Assembly: GCF_017573465.1 (NCBI RefSeq)
Contig: NZ_JAGEPF010000041.1
Location: forward strand, 26,006-90,005
Direction of reading: 5' to 3'
Length of the DNA stretch: 64,000 nucleotides
Source: Actinomadura violacea
Lineage (GTDB): Bacteria; Actinomycetota; Actinomycetes; Streptosporangiales; Streptosporangiaceae
In this document: positions 49,707 to 59,013 of the stretch, one piece after another
How positions within the stretch are numbered: position 1 is the first letter of the stretch
Layout of the letters: the number at the start of each line of letters is the position of its first letter
The notes under the pieces: generated by a model
Seen by the model: only the letters and a program-made list of their open reading frames with translations
Told to the model about the DNA's origin: nothing
The model's database searches: none
Translations under genes and position numbers: made by a program

Positions 49707-50224
49707 GAATAGCAGCAACCGTCCCGCAAGAGGGCGGCCTGCCACCTCAGAACAGACACGATCCTGACACAGGGTGAACACGCGGCGGGGGTACCGCGGT
49801 CCGTCCGGTGGACTGGAGCGAGAACGGAACGGCACGACCCGGCGGCGCGGGCAGCCGCCGCCGGGCGGGCGGTACGGGGAGGCGATCCGGAGAAGGCGCT
49901 TTTCGGCAATTCCAGAAGAAGAGAAAGAGTCGCCCCCGCCGTCGGACGATCACCGGTTGCGAGCCAAGACGATCGGCCGGAAGGCGGGAGGCGACTCCTC
50001 GGCACCGCCGGGCACCTCGCACCGGGTCTGCGGGCCCTCCTGCGCAGATGCGGGAACACCGTACTGACCTGGTGAAACGTGCTCTGCGGACGCCCCCAGT
50101 CTAACCGCGATCACGCGGCCTGGGCCAGAGCCGGACGCGACTTCGGCACGGCCCGTCCGCCGCCGGCGCCCCCCCGGCACGACGGACGCGATGGCACGGC
50201 GCGCCCCTGAGCGCGCTTCGAGGC
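49707..50224. other. Long intergenic region upstream of the cNMP-binding gene
   Basis: About 520 bases between the XRE leader and the rightward gene at 50225. Several short frames exist, but none has family similarity or a convincing ribosome site. A 37-codon frame starting at GTG 49664 has a good AGGAGG at 49651, but its composition is not coding-like. No hairpin was identified. Confidence 0.4.
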
Positions 50225-51667
50225 ATGGGGTTCTCCGACATGTCAAGACAGCAGAATCGTCCCCCGACCTTCGACCTTCCTCCTGTTCACCCCCACTCCC
50301 CCGATTCGCACCTGCACGACCCCGACGCGGCCGCGCTCTCCACGGCCGGCGCGGTCGGCGGGGCCGGCACCGCGGGCAGGGCCGGCGCCGCGGGCGCGGG
50401 CGGTACGGCCGTCCGGCCCGCGGGCGGCAAGGCAGCGGGCGCCGCGGGCCGTCCGGCGCGGCCCGGGTTCTGGGCCTCGCTCGCCCCGCTGGAGCAGGCC
50501 GCGTTCATCGCGGCCGCGCACGAGGCCGAGTACCCGCTCGGCGAGGTGCTGTGGCGCGAGGGCGACGCCGCCGACCACCTGCTCGTGATCCGCTCCGGCG
50601 CGGTGCGGATCTGCGTCGACCGCGACGGCGGCGAGCGGATCGTCGCGTTCCGCGGCCCCGGCGACATCATCGGCGAGCGTGCGGCGCTGCTGCTGCGGCG
50701 CCGGTCCGCGACCGTCGTCGCGGTCGACACCGTCCGCGCCTTGTGGATGACGACCCAGGAGTTCGCCGCCTACCTCACCGCGCACACACGGGTCGTCGCC
50801 GTGGTGGAGAAGGAGGTGTACGACCGGCTGACCGAGCGCGTGTTCCCGTCGCAGGAGCAGGCCCGCGCCACCGCGGCGCCCATCGACCCCTACGCAGCGC
50901 CCATCGATCCGTATACGGGGACGAGCGCCTACGCCGCGGTCACTCCGTACGACGACGACGGCGTCCTGTCCCCGTACGCCGCGCGCGCGGCGGAGCCCAC
51001 CCTGCGGCTCACCCCGTCCTATGCGCAGCCCAAGGGCGCGCCTGGAGGCTCGTATGCCACCGCCCTGAAGGAGCCTCCAGCGCGACGGCCGTGGGCGGGC
51101 CACATCTGCTCCATCATGTTCGTCGACATAGCGTCCTTCAGCGCGCCGTACCGCAACGACATCGACCGGCTCGAGATGCGCCGGATCATGTACGAGTTGC
51201 TGTGGGAGGCGTTCGCGGAGTCCGGCGTCCCGTGGGACGAGTGCCACCGCGAGGACCGCGGCGACGGCGCCCTGATCGTCGTCCCGCCCGAGACCCCGGT
51301 CGCCGCCGTCGAGCCGGTCGTCGCGCGGCTCGCCGCGTCGCTGCGCCGCCACAACCAGGCCGCGCAGGAGGCCGTCCGCATCCAGCTGCGGATGGCGCTG
51401 CACGTCGGGCCGGTGACCACCGACCCGCAGGGCGTGTCCGGCTCGTCGGTGATCCACGCCGCCCGGCTGCTGGACGCCCGCCCGCTCCGCCAGCGCCTCG
51501 CCGAGACCCGCGCCGACCTCGGCTTCGTCGCGTCCGCGTTCGTCTACGAGTCGGTGCTCGCGCACGCGCCGGGCCACGATTCCGCGCGGTACGCGCCGTT
51601 CACGTGCCGGGTGAAGGAGTCGCGGCTCAAGGGCTGGATGCGGCTCGCGCCGGACGGCCGCGGCTGA
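50225..51667 (+). CDS. Cyclic-nucleotide-binding protein with degenerate adenylate/guanylate cyclase-like domain
   Basis: A 480-residue protein. After a low-complexity, Gly/Ala-rich N-terminus, a cNMP-binding (CRP/FNR-like) domain spans ~85-200 (YPLGEVLWREGDAADHLLVI, FRGPGDIIGERAALLLRRRS, the phosphate-binding cassette with Glu and Arg). A short Tyr/Pro linker repeats APIDPY twice. Residues ~300-470 resemble a class III cyclase homology domain: IMFVDIASFSAP (metal Asp), EDRGDGALIVV (second Asp) and SSVIHAARLLDARPL. The transition-state Asn position is replaced, so it may be an effector or pseudo-enzyme. The GTG/ATG at 50225 is uncertain; ATG 50240 is possible. Confidence 0.82.
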   Translation: MGFSDMSRQQNRPPTFDLPPVHPHSPDSHLHDPDAAALSTAGAVGGAGTAGRAGAAGAGGTAVRPAGGKAAGAAGRPARPGFWASLAPLEQAAFIAAAHEAEYPLGEVLWREGDAADHLLVIRSGAVRICVDRDGGERIVAFRGPGDIIGERAALLLRRRSATVVAVDTVRALWMTTQEFAAYLTAHTRVVAVVEKEVYDRLTERVFPSQEQARATAAPIDPYAAPIDPYTGTSAYAAVTPYDDDGVLSPYAARAAEPTLRLTPSYAQPKGAPGGSYATALKEPPARRPWAGHICSIMFVDIASFSAPYRNDIDRLEMRRIMYELLWEAFAESGVPWDECHREDRGDGALIVVPPETPVAAVEPVVARLAASLRRHNQAAQEAVRIQLRMALHVGPVTTDPQGVSGSSVIHAARLLDARPLRQRLAETRADLGFVASAFVYESVLAHAPGHDSARYAPFTCRVKESRLKGWMRLAPDGRG

Positions 51668-51692
51668 CCACGCCCCGGGCGGTCGCGGCCGA

Positions 51693-53036
51693 TCAGGACT
51701 CGCGCGGGATGCGCAGGACGAACCGGGCGCCGCGGTCGCTGTCCTCGACCTTCAGCGTGCCGCCGTGCGCCTTGGCGATCTCGCGGGCGATCGGCAGGCC
51801 GAGGCCGGTGCCGTTGGCGTCGCGGGCCTTGCCGGCCTTGAGCCGCGCGAACCGCTGGAAGACGACCTCGCGCTCGTCCGCCGCGATGCCCGCGCCGTCG
51901 TCCAGCACCTCCAGGACGGCGGTTCCGTCCTCGTCGCGGACGGTGACGCTCACCTGCGATTCTGCGTGCCGCTCCGCGTTGTCCAGCAGGTTGGTGAACA
52001 GCCGGACGAGCCGCAGCCGGTCGCCGCGCAGCTGCACGCCCTCCTGCAGTCGCGTGACGATCCGCTTGCTGCGGTCCGAGCGGGCCAGCTCGATGGTGAC
52101 CATGGCGGCCAGGTCGACGGTCTCGGTGTCCTGCCAGGCGCCCGCGTCCAGCCGGGCGAGCTGCAGCAGGTCGGTGACGATGGCCTGCAGCCGGTCCAGG
52201 GTCTGCAGGACGGTCCGGGCGGTGCGCGGCCAGTCGATGTCGTCGGCGTACAGCAGCGCCTCCTCCAGCTGTGTGCGCGCGGCGGCGATGGGGCTGCGCA
52301 GGTCGTGCGAGGCGTCGGAGGTGAAGCCGCGCTGCTTGGCGAGCGCCGCGTCCAGCCGGTCGAGGGTCGCGTTGACGGCCTCGGCGAGCCGCCTGATCTC
52401 GTCCCGGTTCTCCGGCACCGTGACCCGGCGGCCGGACTTGCTCGCGGTGATCTCGGTCAGCTCGCGGCGGATCTCGTCGACGGGCGCGAGCGTGCGGTCG
52501 ACGGTCCGCCACGTCCGCAGGGCCACCAGCAGCACCAGCAGCAGGCCGACGCTGACCAGGAACGTCAGCAGGCCGCCGCTGACGTACCAGGGGATGCTCG
52601 GCGCGGCGGCGTAGACCTGCCACTCCCCGGCCGGCTGCCGGACGGTGAAGTCGATCACCCAGTGGCAGCCGCGCAGGCCGGCGGGCGGGCAGAGCACCTG
52701 GGCGTCCTTGAAGCCGGTCGCGGCGCCGGGCCGGAAGGTGGCCATCGGCGGCCCCTTCACCGCGCCCGGGGTACCGGCGATCACGGTGTCGTGGGCGTCC
52801 AGCACCTGGATGGCGATGCCGTGCGGCGCGCTGATCGCGCCGCGCACCGGCCGGGTCCGGAAGTCCTCGACGACCCGCAGCGCCTCGGAGAGCGCCTGGT
52901 TGCGCTTGTATTCGGTGACGCGGCCGCGCACCCCGATGACGATCAGGGTGACGAGGACGGCGCAGATCAGGGCGGCGACCGTCCCGGCAATCACGGTCAT
53001 TCGCACCCGTATGGACCATGTTCGCCGTCCGTACAC
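51693..53036 (-). CDS. Orphan sensor histidine kinase
   Basis: A 447-residue membrane kinase. TM1 is near residues 15-38 (TVIAGTVAALICAVLVTLIV), an extracytoplasmic domain of ~110 residues follows (with CPPAGLRGCHW, a possible disulfide), and TM2 is near 155-178 (GGLLTFLVSVGLLLVLLVAL). Then come HAMP, the phospho-acceptor ASHDLRSPIAAARTQLEEAL, N-box FTNLLDNAERHA, G1 LDDGAGIA and G2 GTGLGLPIA. It is a complete kinase. No response regulator is adjacent. The start is GTG 53036 with GGGAGG 4 bases before it; 53108 would add an unusual cytosolic tail. Confidence 0.9.
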   Translation of the reverse strand: MYGRRTWSIRVRMTVIAGTVAALICAVLVTLIVIGVRGRVTEYKRNQALSEALRVVEDFRTRPVRGAISAPHGIAIQVLDAHDTVIAGTPGAVKGPPMATFRPGAATGFKDAQVLCPPAGLRGCHWVIDFTVRQPAGEWQVYAAAPSIPWYVSGGLLTFLVSVGLLLVLLVALRTWRTVDRTLAPVDEIRRELTEITASKSGRRVTVPENRDEIRRLAEAVNATLDRLDAALAKQRGFTSDASHDLRSPIAAARTQLEEALLYADDIDWPRTARTVLQTLDRLQAIVTDLLQLARLDAGAWQDTETVDLAAMVTIELARSDRSKRIVTRLQEGVQLRGDRLRLVRLFTNLLDNAERHAESQVSVTVRDEDGTAVLEVLDDGAGIAADEREVVFQRFARLKAGKARDANGTGLGLPIAREIAKAHGGTLKVEDSDRGARFVLRIPRES

Positions 53037-53350
53037 CCGACCTCCCGCAGGTGAGGTAATCACCCGCAGCACCGGATTCAGTCCTCGCGACGGGCGCCCG
53101 GCGTCCAAGAGAGGCCAAAGAAATGGTTGCCCATGACGCCCCGCTGACCTGCGAGGACGCTACGCTCGTCCGTTTCGGCCGTCCGGCCCGCGGGGCCGCG
53201 GTGCCACCGCCGCGACCGGCGCGTCAGGGACCGCGCGAGGGCTCCGCGCGCCCGCCGTACCGGGAGGTTCCACGCATCCGCCCCCGGCGGACGGCCCGAG
53301 TCGGCCAGAAGCTCCAGCGCTGGACGTTCCCGCTGTTAGCATCCCCGGTT

Positions 53351-54241
53351 ATGGAGCTGCGCCAGCTGGAGTACTTCGTGGCGGTCACCGAAGAGGCCGG
53401 TTTCACCAAGGCGGCCGCGAAGCTGCACGTCGCGCAGCCCGGCGTCAGCGCGCAGATCCGGCAGCTCGAACGCGAGCTCGGGCAGCCGCTACTCGACCGC
53501 TCCGGGCGGACCGTCCGGCTCACCGAGGTCGGCGCCGCCGTGCTGCCCTACGCCCGCGCCGCGCTCGCCGCCGTCGAAGGCGCCCGGCTCTCGGTGGACG
53601 AGCTGACCGGCCTGCTGCGCGGCCACGTCACCATCGGCACCATCGACTGGATCGCCTCCCTCGACCTGCCCGGCCTGCTCGTCGGGTTCCACCGCGACCA
53701 CCCGAACGTCGAGGTCACCGTCGTCCAGGACGACTCGGCGTCGCTCGCCGAGGGGCTGCTCGCCGGCCGCACCGACCTCGCCTTCCTCAGCCTCGGCGCC
53801 GAGCCGCCGCCCGGCATCGCCGTCCAGTCCGTCATCGAGCAGGACCTGTTCGCCTCGATGGCGCGCGACCACCCGCTCGCCGGGCGCTCGTCGGTCTCCC
53901 TGCGCACGCTCGCCGAGCACGACCTCGCCAGCCTGCCGAAGGGCACCGGGCTGCGGGCCGTCCTGGACGAGGCGTGCGCGGCCGCCGGCCTGCGCCCGCG
54001 GATCGCGTTCGAGGCCGGCGAGCCGCCCGTTCTCGCCCAGCTCGCCGCGCACGGGCTGGGCGTGGCGGTCCTGCCCGAGTCCGCCACCGCGATCCGGGCG
54101 GACGAGCTGGCGTCGATGCCGATCGTCCGGCCCCGGCTGCGCGGCCGGATCGCGCTCGCGTGGCGGGCGGAGGGCCCGCGCGGACCGGCCGCGCGGGCAC
54201 TGATCGCCCGCGCGCGCGCCGCGCTGCCCTCCCTGCCCTAG
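53351..54241 (+). CDS. LysR family transcriptional regulator
   Basis: A 296-residue LTTR. HTH: MELRQLEYFVAVTEEAGFTK, AAAKLHVAQPGVSAQIRQLE (~1-60). The effector-binding domain starts at VTIGTIDWIASLDLPGLLVG. The ATG at 53351 is the family start; the longer frame upstream is not LysR. The ligand and targets are unknown; the neighbouring kinase is divergent. It overlaps the convergent glycerophosphodiesterase by 4 bases at the stop codons. Confidence 0.92.
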   Translation: MELRQLEYFVAVTEEAGFTKAAAKLHVAQPGVSAQIRQLERELGQPLLDRSGRTVRLTEVGAAVLPYARAALAAVEGARLSVDELTGLLRGHVTIGTIDWIASLDLPGLLVGFHRDHPNVEVTVVQDDSASLAEGLLAGRTDLAFLSLGAEPPPGIAVQSVIEQDLFASMARDHPLAGRSSVSLRTLAEHDLASLPKGTGLRAVLDEACAAAGLRPRIAFEAGEPPVLAQLAAHGLGVAVLPESATAIRADELASMPIVRPRLRGRIALAWRAEGPRGPAARALIARARAALPSLP

Positions 54242-55155
54242 GCGCTCGCCTTCAGCACGGTGTACAGGACGTCCGGCTTGTTGGTGATGATCCCGTCCAC
54301 CCCGAGGTCGACCGCCTTGGCCATCTTGGTCTTGCTGTTGACCGTCCAGGTCAGCAGCCGCAGGTGCGCGGCGTGCACCTGCTTCACGTAGGACTTCGTC
54401 AGCTCGCCGTAGGACGGGTTGATCAGGTCCGCGTACGCCTTGAGCTTCTTCAGCTCCTTGGCCTTCGGCTTGCCGAGCAGGCCGGTCGGCACGCCGGGCA
54501 GGTCCTTGTGGAAGCGCTTGACCGACGCCCAGTCGAACGACTGCACCACCAGCCGCCGCTCGCTCGGCCGGCCCTTCGCGCCCAGCCAGTACGACCGGTG
54601 CCGCTTCAGCGCCGCGGCCACCCGGCCCTCGATCCCCGGATACAGCGCGGGGCTCTTCAGCTCCATCAGCATGCCGAGGCCGCTGCCGCTCGCCGCCTTC
54701 AGCGCCTCGTCCAGCGTCGGGACGCGCTGGCCCTTGTACTTCTTCGAGTACCAGGACCCCGCATCCAGCCTCTTGATCTGCTTGAGCGTGAGCTGCGAGA
54801 CCTTCCAGGGCTTCTTCTTCGGGTAGACGTGCTCCACATTGGTCGTCCGGGCCAGCGTCGTGTCGTGCATGACGACCAGCTTGCGGTCCTTCGTCTGCTG
54901 GACGTCGAGCTCGACCATGTCCGCGTGCCGGGACTTCGCCAGCCGGAACGACGCGAGCGTGTTCTCCGGCGCGTACTCGGACGCGCCGCGATGCCCCACA
55001 TCGAGGATCCGGTGCGCGGACGCCTGCTGCTGTTGGAGGAGCGGGACGAGCGACGGGAGCAGCGGATGCGGGTCCGCGGCGGCCGCCGTCGCGGAGCCGG
55101 TGCTCACCGCCGCGGTCAGGACGGCCGTGAACGCGAGACCATGCCGACGGGACAT
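54238..55155 (-). CDS. Secreted glycerophosphodiester phosphodiesterase
   Basis: A 305-residue GDPD. Signal peptide MSRRHGLAFTAVLTAAVSTG; the RR pair is Tat-like but lacks the full motif. Catalytic blocks: DVGHRGASEYAPENTLASFR (His/Arg), VELDVQQTKDRKLVVMHDTT (Glu, Asp, His), MELKSPALYPG (Glu, Lys), then LVVQSFDWASVKRF and GVDGIITNKPDV at the end. It hydrolyses glycerophosphodiesters outside the cell, releasing glycerol 3-phosphate for phosphate scavenging. The ATG at 55155 has GAGAGG upstream. Confidence 0.93.
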   Translation of the reverse strand: MSRRHGLAFTAVLTAAVSTGSATAAAADPHPLLPSLVPLLQQQQASAHRILDVGHRGASEYAPENTLASFRLAKSRHADMVELDVQQTKDRKLVVMHDTTLARTTNVEHVYPKKKPWKVSQLTLKQIKRLDAGSWYSKKYKGQRVPTLDEALKAASGSGLGMLMELKSPALYPGIEGRVAAALKRHRSYWLGAKGRPSERRLVVQSFDWASVKRFHKDLPGVPTGLLGKPKAKELKKLKAYADLINPSYGELTKSYVKQVHAAHLRLLTWTVNSKTKMAKAVDLGVDGIITNKPDVLYTVLKASA

Positions 55156-55311
55156 TGTCACCTCTCGGGGAGCCGGGGGTTGGCCGCCTCGACCCTCGAA
55201 TCGTTCGATGACACCCTGGTTACGAGCCGGTAGCAGACCGTGTACACACGATGACATTACGCATCCGCGGCGTGCGTTACGAGCCGGACACGGCATCTTC
55301 CCCGGATCGAC

Positions 55312-57054
55312 TCAGCCGTCCCCTTGCGGCCGTTCCTCCCCCGGACCGCCGCCGGCCCCGGCCTCGTCCGGCTTCGCGCTCCTGGCCGCCCTCGCCAGCA
55401 CCAGCGCCCCGAGCAGCGCCCGCCGCCCGCGCCGCAGCGGACGCAGCGGACGCGGGAACCGCGCGCGCCGCGGCACCTGCGCGTCCGGCGCCGGCGCCGG
55501 CTCCGGCACCACCCCCGGCTTCGGCGGCCTCGGCGCGCCCAGCCGGGTCGGGCGGCTGCGCCCCCGCAGCGTCACCGACCTGCCGAACTCCCACTCGTCC
55601 GACTCCGCCAGATGCGCCAGCTCCACGACCGTCCCCGACGCCAGCGCCCGCCCCGGCGACGTCTTCGCCAGATCGCTCAGCCGCGCCGCCTCGTTCACCG
55701 GATCGCCGATCACCGTGTACTCGAACCGCTGCTCCGCGCCGATGTAGCCGGCCACCACCGGGCCCGCCGACACACCGATCCCCGCGTCCAGCATCGGCAC
55801 CTCCGCGCGCAGCCGCACCGCCAGCTCCCGCGCCGCGCCGAGCGCCCCGCCCGCCGAGTCCTCCAGCTCCGTCGGCGCCCCGAAGATCGCCAGCGCCGCG
55901 TCCCCCTCGAACTTGTTGATCCACCCGCCGTGCCGCGCCACCACCGCCACCACCACGCCGAAGAACCGGTTCAGCAGCCCCACCACCTCGTCCGGGCCGC
56001 GGGTGTCCGCCAGCCGCGTCGACCCCGTCAGGTCGACGAACAGCACCGCCACCTGCCGCGTCTCGCCGCCGAGCTCGATGTCGCCGCGCTCCAGCGCCAG
56101 CCCCGCGACCTCCTCGCCGACATGTCGGCCGAACAGGTCCCGCAGCCGCTCGTTCTCCCGCAGCCCCGCCACCATGTGGTTGAAGCCCGCCTGCAGCTGC
56201 CCGACCTCGCTCGCGTCGTACACCGCCACCTCGGCGCCGAGGTCGCCCCGCTCCACCTGCGCCATCCCCGTCCGGACGGACTTGATCGGGTCCGCGATCG
56301 CCTGCGTCGCCATGTACGTCACGTACATGCCGACGACGATCGCCACCCCGCCCAGCCCGAGGATCGTGATCGCGAGCTGGGCGACGTCGATGTCCGGCGC
56401 CGCCAGCGCCGCGACCGCCACGCAGATCAGCCCGAACACCGGGATCGCCGTCCCGAGCGCCCACGCGAGCATCACCCGCGTCGTCACCCCCGGCAGCCGG
56501 AACCTGCGCGGCCGCTCCGCCGCCAGCACCAGCGCCGCCGCCGGCCGCAGCAGCCGCTCCGACAGCAGGTACACGATCGTGCAGGTCGTCGCCGCGCCGA
56601 GCAGGCACGTCAGGCCCGTCTTCACCGCGAGCCGGCCGGTGAACAGCACCACGTCCAGCCCCGCCCAGCCCGCCGCGCCGACCCCCCACAGCGCGCCGAC
56701 CAGGAACGTCAGCCGGAGGGGCCCCAGCAGGACGGCCCGTCCCTCCGCCTGGTCGGGCATATGGCCGCCCCGCACCAGGCTCACCACCGGACGCCACAAC
56801 CACAGCCCCGCGAGCAGCGCGATAGGGCCCGCCACCGCCGGATAGCCGAAGAACGCGATCGCGTTCACCAGGTGCACATGCTCCGGATCGTCCAGCGGCG
56901 GATCCGGCACCACGAACGTCGCGAACAGCAGCACCACCAGCCCGCCGCCGATGTTCGCGACCACCACCACGACCGCGAGCACCCACCGGACCCGCACCTC
57001 GAGCATCGTCCGGGGCACCCCGGGGAGCAGACCGCGCGCCACCGTCCTGGTCAC
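55312..57054 (-). CDS. Membrane class III adenylate/guanylate cyclase with HAMP domain
   Basis: A 580-residue cyclase. Six hydrophobic helices span ~1-265 (for example VLAVVVVVANIGGGLVVLLF, LGGVAIVVGMYVTYMATQAI). A HAMP domain follows (IADPIKSVRTGMAQVERGDL), then a catalytic domain with FVDLTGSTRLA (metal Asp), NKFEGDAALAIFG (second Asp, substrate Lys), and YTVIGDPVNEAARLSD (Asp/Asn/Arg of the active site). All key residues are present, so it is predicted to be active. The architecture matches the mycobacterial Rv1318c-1320c/Rv3645 group. The C-terminal ~80 residues are basic and proline-rich. It may supply ligand to the cNMP-binding protein at 50225. Confidence 0.92.
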   Translation of the reverse strand: MTRTVARGLLPGVPRTMLEVRVRWVLAVVVVVANIGGGLVVLLFATFVVPDPPLDDPEHVHLVNAIAFFGYPAVAGPIALLAGLWLWRPVVSLVRGGHMPDQAEGRAVLLGPLRLTFLVGALWGVGAAGWAGLDVVLFTGRLAVKTGLTCLLGAATTCTIVYLLSERLLRPAAALVLAAERPRRFRLPGVTTRVMLAWALGTAIPVFGLICVAVAALAAPDIDVAQLAITILGLGGVAIVVGMYVTYMATQAIADPIKSVRTGMAQVERGDLGAEVAVYDASEVGQLQAGFNHMVAGLRENERLRDLFGRHVGEEVAGLALERGDIELGGETRQVAVLFVDLTGSTRLADTRGPDEVVGLLNRFFGVVVAVVARHGGWINKFEGDAALAIFGAPTELEDSAGGALGAARELAVRLRAEVPMLDAGIGVSAGPVVAGYIGAEQRFEYTVIGDPVNEAARLSDLAKTSPGRALASGTVVELAHLAESDEWEFGRSVTLRGRSRPTRLGAPRPPKPGVVPEPAPAPDAQVPRRARFPRPLRPLRRGRRALLGALVLARAARSAKPDEAGAGGGPGEERPQGDG

Positions 57055-57093
57055 CTGCGCCTCCGTCCCCGAGGTCCCACGGGAATCATCGCA

Positions 57094-58536
57094 TCATGCG
57101 GTGGTGCTCTCCTCGGCGATCGCGGCATCCGACGGCGCCTCCCGCTGCGAACTGCGCCACACCAGCGGCCAGCCCGCGAGGACGAGCACGAGCCAGCCCG
57201 CCATCACGTACAGCGCGACCCGCGTGTCCGCCTCCCACGCGATCGTCACCGTGACGAACGCGAAGAACGCCAGCACCAGCCAGTTCGTGTACGGCGCCCA
57301 CGGCATCCGGTACGGCGACCTGGGCAGCACACCGGCCGCCGCCTTCCGCCGGTACGCCATGTGCGCGACCAGGATGACGCTCCACACCAGGATCGCGCCA
57401 CCCGTCGACACCGACGTGATGTACTCGAACGCCTTGTCCGGCACGACCGCGTTCACCACCACGCCCACGCCCATGACCAGCGCGGAGATGACGACGGTGA
57501 GCATCGGCACGCCACGCCCGTTCAGCCTCGCCAGCGCCCGCGGGCCGTCTCCGTTGACCCCGGCCGTCCGCAGCATCCGCGACGTCGAGTACAGGCCGCC
57601 CGCGTTGCACGAGGACAACGCCGCCGTCAGCACCACGAAGTTGACGATGTCCCCACCGCCCGGAATGCCGATCTTGTCGAACGCCAGCACGAACGGGCTC
57701 GCCCCGCCCTTGAACGCCGTCCACGGCACCACCGCCATGATCACCAGCAGCGACAGCAGGTAGAACAGCGCGAACCGCACCGGCAGCGCGTTGATCGCCC
57801 GCGGGATGTTCTTCTCCGGGTCCTTCGCCTCGCTCGCCGTCACGCCCACCAGCTCGACGCCCAGGTAGGCGAACATCACCATCTGCAGCGTCATCAGCGT
57901 CGGGCTGAACCCCTCGGGGAAGAACCCGCCCTGGTCCCACAGGTTCGAGACGCTCGCCGTCTTCCCGGCGTCGCTGAACCCGAAGACCAGCACCCCGATC
58001 CCCACCAGGATCATCATCACGATCGCCGCGACCTTGATCATCGCGAACCAGAACTCCAGCTCGCCGAAGAGCTTCACCGAGATCAGGTTCACCACGAACA
58101 GCACGACCAGCGCCACCAGCGCCGTCTGCCACTGCTCGACGCCCGGGAACCACTTCTGCACGTACTTCCCGGCCGCCGTCAGCTCGGCCATCCCGGTCGT
58201 CACCCAGATGATCCAGTACGTCCACGTCGTGGCGTACCCCCAGAACGGGCCCAGGAACTCACGGGCGTACCCGGCGAAACCCCCCTCCGCATGCCGGTAG
58301 GTGAGCAGCTCGCCGAGCGCCCTCATCACGAAGAACAACATCAATCCAGCGACGGCGTACGTCAGCACGAGACTCGGGCCGGCCTTGGCGATGTTCTCCC
58401 CGGCCCCGAGGAACAACCCCGTGCCGATGGTGCCGCCGATGGCCAGCATCTGAATCTGGCGGGTACCGAGCCCGCGCTGATAGCCGTCCGCTTGGTCTGG
58501 GAGCTTTGCGACCACGCGTTCTTTCCAGCCTCTCAC
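57094..58536 (-). CDS. Amino acid permease, APC family
   Basis: A permease of ~480 residues with about 12 TM helices. The conserved start of APC amino-acid transporters is QMLAIGGTIGTGLFLGAG (TM1 unwound G-x-G-T-G), followed by GPSLVLTYAVAGLMLFFVMR and ALGELLTYRHAEGGFAGYAR. It resembles AnsP/AroP/CycA-type symporters; the exact amino acid cannot be fixed. The start is uncertain: GTG 58536 (used here) or GTG 58515 (weak GGAAAG upstream). A longer frame to 58620 lacks family similarity. Confidence 0.92.
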   Translation of the reverse strand: MRGWKERVVAKLPDQADGYQRGLGTRQIQMLAIGGTIGTGLFLGAGENIAKAGPSLVLTYAVAGLMLFFVMRALGELLTYRHAEGGFAGYAREFLGPFWGYATTWTYWIIWVTTGMAELTAAGKYVQKWFPGVEQWQTALVALVVLFVVNLISVKLFGELEFWFAMIKVAAIVMMILVGIGVLVFGFSDAGKTASVSNLWDQGGFFPEGFSPTLMTLQMVMFAYLGVELVGVTASEAKDPEKNIPRAINALPVRFALFYLLSLLVIMAVVPWTAFKGGASPFVLAFDKIGIPGGGDIVNFVVLTAALSSCNAGGLYSTSRMLRTAGVNGDGPRALARLNGRGVPMLTVVISALVMGVGVVVNAVVPDKAFEYITSVSTGGAILVWSVILVAHMAYRRKAAAGVLPRSPYRMPWAPYTNWLVLAFFAFVTVTIAWEADTRVALYVMAGWLVLVLAGWPLVWRSSQREAPSDAAIAEESTTA

Positions 58537-58789
58537 GTCTGCGTCCGCCCCTCGGGGCGGCTCTGGCCCGGCCAGACTAGGAACCCGGCCCCCAAAAGCG
58601 AAACACACCCCCGCATCCACCCGATGACGCTCCGTGTCCCCCCGTCCTCCCCCATCCCGCCCGCCTCACTCCCGCCGTTAACGAGTTGGCGCCGTCCTCA
58701 GGAGTCGCGTATGCTCTCGGACGTCGCCAAGGACCGGCAGCCCGCCGGTCAGGCCACCGCCCCGAAGCCGCTAAGCTCGAGGCAAGCAA

Positions 58790-58867
58790 GGTCCTGTGGA
58801 GCAGCTAGGAGTGCTCGCCACCCTGTCAAGGTGGAGGCCGCGGGTTCAAATCCCGTCAGGACCGCCA
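58790..58867 (+). tRNA. tRNA-Asp (anticodon GTC), CCA encoded
   Basis: Acceptor GGTCCTG (58790-58796) pairs with CAGGACC (58857-58863); discriminator G, then CCA. Anticodon stem CCACC/GGTGG with loop CTGTCAA gives anticodon GTC at 58825-58827. The T arm GCGGGTTCAAATCCCGT is canonical. A second tRNA gene follows 20 bases later. Confidence 0.95.
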
Positions 58868-58887
58868 GACGCGCCGACGCGCGTCCT

Positions 58888-58961
58888 GGGCAGGTAGCTC
58901 AGTCGGTACGAGCGTCCGCCTGAAAAGCGGAAGGTCGGCGGTTCGACCCCGCCCCTGCCCA
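58888..58961 (+). tRNA. tRNA-Phe (anticodon GAA)
   Basis: Acceptor GGGCAGG (58888-58894) pairs with CCTGCCC (58954-58960); discriminator A at 58961. Anticodon stem TCCGC/GCGGA with loop CTGAAAA gives GAA at 58922-58924. CCA is not encoded. Its 3' half is duplicated at 63670, so it is a candidate integration site. Confidence 0.95.
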
Positions 58962-58976
58962 CACCTCGTGACCAGC
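58924..58976 (+). repeat. Candidate attachment repeat, left copy (3' half of tRNA-Phe plus flank)
   Basis: The last 37 bases of the tRNA-Phe gene body (58924-58960) are repeated exactly at 63670-63706. The flanking CACCTCGTGACCAGC (58962-58976) is also repeated at 63708-63722, with one mismatch between (A58961/G63707). The repeat therefore covers 53 positions. Confidence 0.85.
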
Positions 58977-58977
58977 C

Positions 58978-59013
58978 AAAAGGCCCGGAACCAGACCAGG
59001 TTCCGGGCCTTTT
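58978..59013 (+). terminator. tRNA operon terminator
   Basis: AAAAGGCCCGGAACC (58978-58992), loop AGACCA, GGTTCCGGGCCTTTT (58999-59013). A 15-bp perfect stem with a T-run on its 3' arm, placed 16 bases after tRNA-Phe. Confidence 0.9.

Noticed and set aside
49664..49777. A 37-codon frame with AGGAGG before a GTG start, upstream of the cNMP-binding gene
   Set aside because: It has a good ribosome site, but codon use is not coding-like, the peptide is unlike any family, and it overlaps the proposed XRE operator.
55324..58923. A 1199-codon plus-strand frame opposite the cyclase and permease
   Set aside because: It spans two real minus-strand genes and their gap; composition is that of antisense high-GC DNA.
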